This document shows, piece by piece, positions 43,359-51,226 of a stretch of 64,000 nt of DNA (position 1 is its first letter; each line of letters begins with the position of its first letter). A model generated the notes under the pieces. That model saw nothing but the letters and a program-made list of their open reading frames with translations. It ran no database searches and was not told the DNA's origin. The stretch covers positions 1-64,000 of the forward strand of contig DYMN01000001.1 in assembly GCA_020740485.1 (NCBI GenBank), read 5' to 3'. Both the position numbers and the translations under genes were made by a program. This DNA is from Polaribacter sp. (GTDB lineage: Bacteria; Bacteroidota; Bacteroidia; Flavobacteriales; Flavobacteriaceae).

Positions 43359-46300
43359 ATGTTTAGAAGCTTTTCTTTATCCATCTTCATGCTTTTAATA
43401 TTAAATACGACTCCTATTTTTTCCCAAAAAACGGCTTATTACACCAATGATTTAAGTAATTATTACCATGCCTTGGAATTGTATCACAACAATGCTTATA
43501 CGGCTTCAAAGCAGGCATTTACCAATGTAAGAGACCAATTTGAGCCCTTTTCTGAGATGAGAGCCAATTGCGATTACTATATCGCCAATTGCGCTGTTCG
43601 GTTGGATGATCAAAATGCCGACGCTTTGATTGCGAATTTTGTCGATAAATATCCCAATAGTACTAAGCGCAATGATGCTTTTCTCGATGTGGCTTATTAC
43701 TACTACGACACCGGAAAATACGCACAAGCACTAAAATGGCTCAAAAGAGTAAACGCTAAAAATTTGCCGCATAATGCCTATGAAAACTATATGTTTAAAT
43801 ATGGTTATGCCTTGTTTGCTACCGGAAATCTCACAGAGTCAAAGAAATATTTTGTTCAACTGTTAGATTCCGAAACATACGGAGCGCAGGCAAAATACTA
43901 TTATGGTTATGTAGCTTACGAACAAGATGATTATGAAAATGCAGACAAGTATTTAGGTCAGGTTTCGCAAGATGCTCAATATAAAAAAGACGTTTCGTAT
44001 TATATGGCGGATATGAATTTTAAATTGGGTAAATTTCAACAAGCCATTGAGTCGGGTTTGCCTTTGTTGAAGTCTGCATCGCCTGCTGAAAAATCGGAAA
44101 TCAATAAAATAGTAGGGGAGAGCTATTTCAATTTGGGTCAATACGATAAAGCAATTCCTTATTTGAAAGAATACAAAGGGAAAATAGGCAAATGGACCAA
44201 CACGGATTATTATTTATTAGGCTATTCCTATTACAAACAAAACGATTATCCTAAAGCCATCGAACAATTCAATAAAATCATCGATGGCAACAATGCCGTT
44301 GCTCAAAACGCCTATTATCACTTGGCGGAATGTTATTTAAAAACCAATAAAAAACAAGAAGCACTCAATGCCTTTAGAAACGCATCGCAAATGGATTTTA
44401 AACCCCAAATTCAAGAAGATGCTTATTTGAATTATGCCAAATTGAGTTACGAAATTGGCAATCCGTATGAAAATGTGGCTGATGTATTGCAAACTTTTGT
44501 AAAACGTTATCCCAATTCACCCGAAAATAAAAATGTAAAAAAACTTATTGTCAGTGCTTATGTAACGGCAAATGATTATGAAGGGGCTTTAAAATATATG
44601 GAAACCGAAAAATTGAATATCAAAAACGAAGTGTATCAAAAAGTAGCATTTCAGCGTGGCGTTCAATTGTTCAACGAAACCAAATATGAACCGGCTATCA
44701 ATGTTTTTAATAAATCATTGACGAATAGGGTAAATCCAATTTACACTGCCAAAGCTACTTATTGGAAAGGAGATGCTGCATATCAACTCAATAATTTTTC
44801 TGAAGCCATTCAAGATTTTATTAATTTCAAGAGTTTAAATGATGCAAATAAAACAGAAGAATTTCAATCTATTGATTACCAATTGGGTTATGCCTATTTT
44901 AAGAAAAAAGATTATACACAAGCCGCCGATGCTTTTAGTAAATACATCAAAAATACGAATGCAACTTTAGAAAAACGAAACGATGCTTTTTTGCGTTTGG
45001 GTGATACTTATTTTGTAACTTCACAATATACCAAAGCAATTGATGCCTATCAAAATGCTGCCAAGTTAGTAAGCAAAACAGCAGATTATGCGTTATTCCA
45101 AGCTGCGGTAAGCAATGGTTTTATAAACAAAAATGATCAAAAAGTGAGTATGTTGAACCAGTTGATTTCATCCTATCCAAAGTCAGCTTATGTTGATGAG
45201 GCATATTACGTGTTAGGAACTACTTATACTTCTATGAATCAGGATGTAAAAGCGTTAGCATCTTATGATAATTTAATAAAAAATTACCCTAAAAGTAGTT
45301 TTGTTCCGAGAGCTTTGCTGAAAAAAGGATTGATCTATTACAACGACAACCAACCGGACAAGGCTTTAGAAGTTTATAAATTAGCCGTAAAAAACTACCC
45401 TAATTCCCCCGTAGCACAAGAAGCAGTTCAGAATGCACGACAAATATATATTGACACCGGAAGGGTGGATGAATACGCCGCTTGGGTTAAAAATTTGGAT
45501 TTTGTCAATGTGAGCAATACGGAGTTAGACAACGATATGTATGAAGCAGCCGAAAAACAATTTGTAATGAATGAGTATGCCAAATCTATTCCGGCATTTA
45601 AAAAATATTTACAAAGTTTTCCTAACGGAATACACGCTTTACAAGCTCATTTTTATTTGGCTCAAGCTTTGGAAAATCAAGGGCAGAAAGATGAAACCCT
45701 GATTCACTATCAATTTGTAGCCAACCAATCACAAAATGAATTTACAGAACAAGCCTTGGTAAAGCTGTCTCAAATTTATCTCGATACTAAAGATTGGAGC
45801 AAGGCTACTCCGATTTTGCAAAAATTGGAACAAGTAGCCGATCATTCGCAGAATGTGTTGTATGCCCAGAGTAATTTGATGAAATCGTATTACAATAGTG
45901 AAAACTATGCCCAAGCAGTGATTTATGCTGACAAAGTGCTGAAAAATAGTTTGGTGGATAATAAAGTAAAAGCCGATGCTCAAATCATCATTGCACGTGC
46001 AGCCGTAAAATCAAATGATATGTCCAAAGCCCGAAGTGCATACAAGCAATTGGAAGGTGTAGCTACAGGAGAACTCAAAGCAGAAGCCTTGTATTATGAC
46101 GCCTTTTTTAAAAATCAAGAGGGTGATTATAAAAATTCTAATTCAGTAGTACAAAAAATAGCATCAGATTATGCTTCCTATAAATATTGGGGTGCAAAAG
46201 GATTAATTGTAATGGCTAAGAATTTTTATGGATTAAAAGATGCTTATCAAGCCACTTATATTCTGGAAAGTGTAATCAAAAATTTTACTCAATATCAGGA

Positions 46301-46382
46301 TGTGGTAACAGAAGCCCAAACGGAATTGAAAAAAATAAAATCAGAACAAGCCAAAACCAATGATTCAGTAATCGAAGATTAA
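43359..46382 (+). CDS. Large exported tetratricopeptide-repeat protein
   Basis: 1007 residues. Signal peptide MFRSFSLSIFMLLILNTTPIFSQ (about 23 residues), then over 20 TPR-like helix pairs to the end (for example YFNLGQYDKAIPYLKEYKG, YAYFKKKDYTQAADAFSKY, YKLAVKNYPNSPVAQEAV). Many units resemble the YbgF/BamD-type 'outer membrane TPR' subclass with YPNS turns. It should lie in the periplasm as a scaffold. It is followed 46 bases later by an outer-membrane barrel gene, and the two probably act together. Specific function unknown. Confidence 0.85.
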   Translation: MFRSFSLSIFMLLILNTTPIFSQKTAYYTNDLSNYYHALELYHNNAYTASKQAFTNVRDQFEPFSEMRANCDYYIANCAVRLDDQNADALIANFVDKYPNSTKRNDAFLDVAYYYYDTGKYAQALKWLKRVNAKNLPHNAYENYMFKYGYALFATGNLTESKKYFVQLLDSETYGAQAKYYYGYVAYEQDDYENADKYLGQVSQDAQYKKDVSYYMADMNFKLGKFQQAIESGLPLLKSASPAEKSEINKIVGESYFNLGQYDKAIPYLKEYKGKIGKWTNTDYYLLGYSYYKQNDYPKAIEQFNKIIDGNNAVAQNAYYHLAECYLKTNKKQEALNAFRNASQMDFKPQIQEDAYLNYAKLSYEIGNPYENVADVLQTFVKRYPNSPENKNVKKLIVSAYVTANDYEGALKYMETEKLNIKNEVYQKVAFQRGVQLFNETKYEPAINVFNKSLTNRVNPIYTAKATYWKGDAAYQLNNFSEAIQDFINFKSLNDANKTEEFQSIDYQLGYAYFKKKDYTQAADAFSKYIKNTNATLEKRNDAFLRLGDTYFVTSQYTKAIDAYQNAAKLVSKTADYALFQAAVSNGFINKNDQKVSMLNQLISSYPKSAYVDEAYYVLGTTYTSMNQDVKALASYDNLIKNYPKSSFVPRALLKKGLIYYNDNQPDKALEVYKLAVKNYPNSPVAQEAVQNARQIYIDTGRVDEYAAWVKNLDFVNVSNTELDNDMYEAAEKQFVMNEYAKSIPAFKKYLQSFPNGIHALQAHFYLAQALENQGQKDETLIHYQFVANQSQNEFTEQALVKLSQIYLDTKDWSKATPILQKLEQVADHSQNVLYAQSNLMKSYYNSENYAQAVIYADKVLKNSLVDNKVKADAQIIIARAAVKSNDMSKARSAYKQLEGVATGELKAEALYYDAFFKNQEGDYKNSNSVVQKIASDYASYKYWGAKGLIVMAKNFYGLKDAYQATYILESVIKNFTQYQDVVTEAQTELKKIKSEQAKTNDSVIED

Positions 46383-46428
46383 GTACTTATTCACAATGCA
46401 AACAATTCAAAATATAAATCAAAAATTT

Positions 46429-48156
46429 ATGCTTCGTAAAGTCTTATTATTAAGTGTTTTATTATTGAGCTTTTCAGCCCTAATAGCTCAAAAACCTAAA
46501 GACACCCTTTCTACCGAAGTAATAGAAGTAGTTAAGCCTTATGTTCCTACCATTGCGGATTCATTTAAAATAAATGATGTGCCGAGCAATTCGGAAGAAG
46601 TAGTAGAAAAGGATAGTATTACCTATCAAATAAATTCGGTCCCGGTGGCTTCTACATTTACACCTAATAAAGGGAAGGCTAAATCCGTAGTAAAGCCTGA
46701 AAAAATAAGATTATATGACAATTATATATCGGCAGGATTTGGCAATTATACATCTCCCTTATTAAATGGGTATTTAAAAACGTATCCACAACGCGATAGT
46801 GAATTGGGATTTATTTTTAATCATCATTCTTCAAAAGGAGGAATAAAAGAGGTAAGATTAGCTGATGCCTATTCAGATACGGATGCCAATGGGTACTATA
46901 AAATGGAGGATAATCAAATGGTTTGGCGCTTGGGATTGAATTTAATACACGGAAAATACAATTATTACGGGCTACCGGAAAACCAAACTTTTTCTCAAGA
47001 ATTATTGAATAAAATTGATCCGAAACATTCTTATTTTGGATTAGGAGTAATTGGAGCTATTGATTTTTCAGAAAGCATAGTCTCAGAAGGAAAGGTGTTA
47101 ATGAGTACATTTTCCGATAATTTTGGAAGTAGCGAACAACATTTTAGAGTTCAACCTAAATTAGAGTTACCCATTGCTACCGAAAGAATCAATTTTGAAT
47201 TTGATTTAGAATATTTGAAAGGTAATTCTTATCAACAATATCACGGGGGCGATGGTCAGAAATATAAATACTTCAATCTGGGAGTAACTCCCAATTTTGA
47301 AATATTACGAGAACAGTTGAGTATTAATCTGGGGGTTAAACTCTATTTTATTGCCAATATGGGTCATAAAACAGCAGATGTTAAGGCTTATCCGAATGTG
47401 GATGCTTCCTATCAATTGATCCCGGAAGTATTGACTGTATTTGCTGGAGCAGGAGGAGGAATATACAACAATACTTATGAAGAATTGCTGACAGAAAATC
47501 CTTATCTTTCCCCTACTTTTTATAGTGTACCGACCGATGAAAAATATAAGTTTTACGGTGGTGTAAAAGGAAAAATTGCCAGCAATATGGGCTATGTGTT
47601 TACCGGTTCTTATGCCAAGAAAGATAACTTACCTTTAATGCAACTCAATCCTTCTTTATCCAACGGCATTGATGAAGTAAAACCGTATCAATTGGGTAAT
47701 TCATTTCAAATATTATATGATATTGCCGAAGTTATTGCTTTAGAAGGCGAATTAACCTTTGATTTTTCAAAACAATTTACTTTTGGGGGCAATGCCAATA
47801 TGTCCTTTGTTAATTTGCAAATGCAAAAAGAGAATTGGAATATAACTTCGCTGAAAGCCAATGTTTTTGCAGATTACCACCACGATAAATGGAAAGGTGT
47901 AGCACGACTTTTTATGATGACGGATAGAAAAGATATTAACTCTGCTTATCCTATAGATTTAACGGTTTTTCCGGAAGTGGTTACCGCCGGGACGTATTTA
48001 GATTTGAATGCTGAAATGGCTTATTCATTTTCCGAAAGATTAGCCGCATTTGCTAAAGCCAACAATTTACTGACCACCCATTATAAACGCTATTACAATT
48101 ATCCGGTACAAGGATTGCAAATTATAGCAGGAATAACCTATAAATTTGATTTGTAA
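46429..48156 (+). CDS. Outer-membrane beta-barrel protein (TonB-receptor-like barrel)
   Basis: About 575 residues from ATG 46429, which gives a clean signal peptide (MLRKVLLLSVLLLSFSALIAQ). An ATG at 46396 would add 11 residues ahead of it and cannot be excluded. The N-terminal region after the signal has TLSTEVIEVVKPYVPTIADS; the rest is a long run of aromatic-rich amphipathic strands ending in GLQIIAGITYKFDL, a typical C-terminal strand with terminal hydrophobic residues. No clear plug domain is seen. It is cotranscribed with the exported TPR protein upstream, suggesting a periplasm/outer-membrane complex. Confidence 0.75.
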   Translation: MLRKVLLLSVLLLSFSALIAQKPKDTLSTEVIEVVKPYVPTIADSFKINDVPSNSEEVVEKDSITYQINSVPVASTFTPNKGKAKSVVKPEKIRLYDNYISAGFGNYTSPLLNGYLKTYPQRDSELGFIFNHHSSKGGIKEVRLADAYSDTDANGYYKMEDNQMVWRLGLNLIHGKYNYYGLPENQTFSQELLNKIDPKHSYFGLGVIGAIDFSESIVSEGKVLMSTFSDNFGSSEQHFRVQPKLELPIATERINFEFDLEYLKGNSYQQYHGGDGQKYKYFNLGVTPNFEILREQLSINLGVKLYFIANMGHKTADVKAYPNVDASYQLIPEVLTVFAGAGGGIYNNTYEELLTENPYLSPTFYSVPTDEKYKFYGGVKGKIASNMGYVFTGSYAKKDNLPLMQLNPSLSNGIDEVKPYQLGNSFQILYDIAEVIALEGELTFDFSKQFTFGGNANMSFVNLQMQKENWNITSLKANVFADYHHDKWKGVARLFMMTDRKDINSAYPIDLTVFPEVVTAGTYLDLNAEMAYSFSERLAAFAKANNLLTTHYKRYYNYPVQGLQIIAGITYKFDL

Positions 48157-48224
48157 GAGATTATAATTTTGAATTGTGATTATATAAAATCTAACCTAAT
48201 GGGTTAAACCCCTTTTTTATGAAT

Positions 48225-48265
48225 AAAACCTTGCCACGCCTTAAAGGGCGTGGCAAGGTTTTTAA
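48225..48265. terminator. Strong hairpin terminator with the CCACGCC stem word
   Basis: AAAACCTTGCCACGCC (48225-48240) pairs perfectly with GGCGTGGCAAGGTTTT (48247-48262) around a 6-base loop. It lies between the barrel gene and the convergent ccoG. The stem shares its core with the icd-end repeats at 8454-8526. Confidence 0.75.
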
Positions 48266-48343
48266 TTTAGTCTAAATCATCCTTTTATTAAACACTTGTA
48301 AGATTAGTCAAAACAAATTGTTTGAAAAAAACTCAAACTAAAC

Positions 48344-49762
48344 TTACTTAATAATTACTGGTCCTTGGAAATTAACTTTAAAAGTTTCGATCAATTTACC
48401 TTCGGAATACAATCCTATTTTAAGCCGTTCTTTAGATGATTTTAAATCATTTTTGTCAATTTTAACAACTAAAGTCCCAATAGTTTTTTCTTGAACCGGT
48501 ATATTTCGATGATCACCTGAATTACTTTCAATGTTTCCTTTATGTGATAAAAGTTTAAGAGTTATATCTTTTATTTCGTGCGTGCCTTTGTTAATCACTT
48601 TATATTCGTAAAAATTACTGATTGTATTTCCTTCCGTTATAAAGGTTTGACCTGCTAATCTTAACATTACGGTTTCAGAGCTACCTCGGAAAATGAGCAT
48701 AGCAGTTAAAAGTGCCATAACAGCTGTTAATACAAAAGTATAGAACCACAATCTTGTTGTGAATTTGAATGGAATTCCCTTTTCAATCATATCTTCTGAT
48801 GCGTATCTGATCAAACCGCGCGGTTTTTCAATTTTATCCATCACAGCATCACAAGCATCAATACAAGCAGTACAGTTGATACATTCTAATTGCGTTCCGT
48901 TTCTGATGTCAATTCCGGTAGGACACACTACTACACACTGTTTACAGTCAATGCAATCGCCAAAACCTTCTGCATCGCGATCTTGACCTTTTTTGAATTT
49001 GGCTCTTCCGCTCTTACTTTCACCACGTACAAAATCGTAGGCAACATTGATGGAATTATTATCCAATAAAACCCCTTGTAAACGTCCGTAAGGGCAAACT
49101 ATAATACAAACTTGTTCTCTAAACCAAGCAAAAATGAAATAGAATACGGAAGTAAAAATTAGTAAAATAACAAATGTTTTAAAGTGAGCACCGATTCCTT
49201 CTTTGATATATAAAAGTAATTTATCACTTCCATTAACATATGCAAAAAAGACATTACTTATTATAAAAGATATAGCGAAGAAAACGACAAATTTCAATAA
49301 TCGTTTTCCTATTTTTTCAAAGTTCCATTCTTGGTTTCTTAATTTTATTTGAGCTGGTCTGTCACCATCGATTAAATATTCAATTTTACGGAAAATCATT
49401 TCCATAAAAATGGTTTGAGGACATAACCATCCACAAAAAATTCTTCCAAATACTACAGTAAATAGAATGATAAAAATTACGGATAATCCGGTAGATAATG
49501 CAAAAAGGTGGAAATCTTGAGGAAAAAAAGGAAAACCAAAAATACTAAATTTACGTTCTAATACATTAAATAAAAGAAATTGAATTCCATTGACTTTTAT
49601 AAAAGGTGCAATAAAAAGAAAAGCCAGTAAAAACCAACTTAATAGGTTTCTCCAATTATAATATCTCCCTTTTGGTTTTTGAGGATGAATATAATTTCTA
49701 TGCCCTTGTTGGTCAATAGTACCTATAGAATCGCGAAAACTTTCGTTAAATTGAGTACTCAT
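48344..49762 (-). CDS. ccoG: CcoG, cbb3 oxidase maturation ferredoxin-type protein
   Basis: 472 residues. Several membrane helices (about residues 35-60, 85-110, 155-180, 195-215, 335-355). Helix-bordering FGRIFCGWLCPQTIFMEMIF and EQVCIIVCPYGRLQG are followed by two [4Fe-4S] motifs (CIDCKQCVVVCPTGID and CINCTACIDACD). A periplasmic Ig-like C-terminal domain (about 365-472) completes the protein. CcoG reduces copper for cbb3 oxidase assembly. It is separated from ccoP by a terminator and has its own -7 box. No ccoH follows. Confidence 0.95.
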   Translation of the reverse strand: MSTQFNESFRDSIGTIDQQGHRNYIHPQKPKGRYYNWRNLLSWFLLAFLFIAPFIKVNGIQFLLFNVLERKFSIFGFPFFPQDFHLFALSTGLSVIFIILFTVVFGRIFCGWLCPQTIFMEMIFRKIEYLIDGDRPAQIKLRNQEWNFEKIGKRLLKFVVFFAISFIISNVFFAYVNGSDKLLLYIKEGIGAHFKTFVILLIFTSVFYFIFAWFREQVCIIVCPYGRLQGVLLDNNSINVAYDFVRGESKSGRAKFKKGQDRDAEGFGDCIDCKQCVVVCPTGIDIRNGTQLECINCTACIDACDAVMDKIEKPRGLIRYASEDMIEKGIPFKFTTRLWFYTFVLTAVMALLTAMLIFRGSSETVMLRLAGQTFITEGNTISNFYEYKVINKGTHEIKDITLKLLSHKGNIESNSGDHRNIPVQEKTIGTLVVKIDKNDLKSSKERLKIGLYSEGKLIETFKVNFQGPVIIK

Positions 49763-49788
49763 AATAAAAAAATTTATATTAAGATATA

Positions 49789-49796
49789 CAAAAATA
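49789..49796 (-). promoter_or_regulatory. -7 box of ccoG
   Basis: Minus strand TATTTTTG (49796-49789), 26 bases upstream of the ccoG ATG. Confidence 0.45.
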
Positions 49797-49837
49797 TATT
49801 AAATGATTTGAATAAGTGGTAACAAGTGATACAAAAA

Positions 49838-49869
49838 AAAAGGTTGTTTAAATAAATAAACAACCTTTT
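49838..49869 (-). terminator. Terminator of the ccoSNOQP operon
   Basis: AAAAGGTTGTTTA (49838-49850) and TAAACAACCTTTT (49857-49869) form 13-base arms. On the minus strand a run of T follows the stem, 27 bases after the ccoP stop. Confidence 0.8.
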
Positions 49870-49895
49870 GTTAGTAAAATCTTAAAATTAGGTGC

Positions 49896-51026
49896 TTATT
49901 TTTCTAATCTTAAAGCCATTCTTCTGTCAGATGCTCTTTCATCATCCGAAGCTTTTTCGTCCACTTTGGCAAATTGTTCACCATAACCTTCTGCTCCGGT
50001 TACTTGTGAACCAACGCCTAATTTTGTCAATTCAGCTTTAATAAAGTCGGCTCTTTTTTGAGAAAGCGCTTTATTACCGGTATCATCACCTACTTTATCA
50101 GTGTAACCACCAATTTTTACTTTTACAGCAGGATTAGCTTTTAAAATTTTGGCTAAATTTTCTAATTGACCTTGAGAATCGGCAGTAATTTTATCTGCAG
50201 AACCCATTTCAAAAGTGATGTTGTCAAAATCAAACCATTTTTCTTTTAAAACTTCCGGAGTTGCATTCTTAAACTCATCAGAAGCAACAAAAGTTAATAA
50301 TTGATCTTCAATACCGCCTTTGAAAACATTCAATTTTTCACCATTTACGTCAAGAGTTGCAGCTTCTTTGGCAGCGGCAGTAGCTCCTTCACCACCCACT
50401 TTAACTCCATTTTCCCATAAATCTCCCTCGGGAGCTTTACCTGCAACAAAGTTTTTTTGTAAAGAAAGCACATAACTGGCTAACAATTGACGGTCCTCTT
50501 TAGAAATGGTAGATTCCCAAGCCACCATGCCTTTACCGGGACGCCCTCCTTTAGCTAAAGTATTGAGTACACTTTTTATATCTCCACCGAGAATCCAGTT
50601 TTTGTCTGTTAAGTTAGGACCAACAGCACCGGCACCGGTAGGTAGGTGACAAGCTACACAAGTTTTATCTGTAAATAGTTGTTTCCCTTTGGCTAAACTT
50701 GCTTCGTCAGTTAGTTGTGGTAAATCAACATCAGAAAATAACTCAGGATGTGCTGCTTTGTATTCGGCAAATTCAGCAACTTCTCCATCATATTCGTTAT
50801 ATTGATTATATCTGCCGAATACCCATGTTGAAGCTAAATAGAATATAGAAACACCAATAGTGATATAAAACCCCCATACCCACCAAGGTGGTAAAACGTT
50901 GTCCAATTCTTTAATTCCGTCATAGTCGTGGTCGAGCATTACATCTTCTTCTCGACCTAATTCGTTCGCTTTGGTAAGAGATTTGATTAATCTTTGCCAA
51001 ACACTCATATTTTGATTGTTACTCAT
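49896..51026 (-). CDS. ccoP: CcoP-type cbb3 oxidase subunit with a single heme and fused OmpA domain
   Basis: 376 residues. An N-terminal CcoP/FixP region (DYDGIKELDNVLPPWWVWGFY with one membrane helix, about residues 48-68) is followed by a periplasmic cytochrome c domain with one heme motif CVACH (about 122-126) and a distal Met region (GKGMVAW). Classical CcoP has two CXXCH motifs; only one is present. After a linker (about 205-265) comes an OmpA-type peptidoglycan-binding domain (about 266-376: FDFDNITFEMGSADKI, GGYTDKVGDDTGNKALSQKR, DERASDRRMALRLEK). It is cotranscribed with ccoQ (5-base gap). The fusion could tether the oxidase to the cell wall; that role is inference. Confidence 0.88.
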   Translation of the reverse strand: MSNNQNMSVWQRLIKSLTKANELGREEDVMLDHDYDGIKELDNVLPPWWVWGFYITIGVSIFYLASTWVFGRYNQYNEYDGEVAEFAEYKAAHPELFSDVDLPQLTDEASLAKGKQLFTDKTCVACHLPTGAGAVGPNLTDKNWILGGDIKSVLNTLAKGGRPGKGMVAWESTISKEDRQLLASYVLSLQKNFVAGKAPEGDLWENGVKVGGEGATAAAKEAATLDVNGEKLNVFKGGIEDQLLTFVASDEFKNATPEVLKEKWFDFDNITFEMGSADKITADSQGQLENLAKILKANPAVKVKIGGYTDKVGDDTGNKALSQKRADFIKAELTKLGVGSQVTGAEGYGEQFAKVDEKASDDERASDRRMALRLEK

Positions 51027-51031
51027 GTTTT

Positions 51032-51226
51032 TTAATTGTTATTTAAAAGGTTATCATCATTTTCATCTAAAGGAAGCTCTGCATTTTCCTTCATATAGTT
51101 CTTTTTTAGAACAAATGCATAAACGACCATGCTTACAAATACGCCTAAGAAAATCAAAGTGGCAATAATTTGATAGATGCCGATACCTTCAATGGTATCA
51201 AAATGATGTTTAATAAAACTTAACAT
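51032..51226 (-). CDS. ccoQ: CcoQ-like small membrane subunit
   Basis: 64 residues with one membrane helix (IYQIIATLIFLGVFVSMVVYAFVL) and a short charged tail, in the position and size of CcoQ/FixQ. Its ATG shares one base with the ccoNO stop codon (TAATG), so translation is coupled. Confidence 0.8.
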   Translation of the reverse strand: MLSFIKHHFDTIEGIGIYQIIATLIFLGVFVSMVVYAFVLKKNYMKENAELPLDENDDNLLNNN

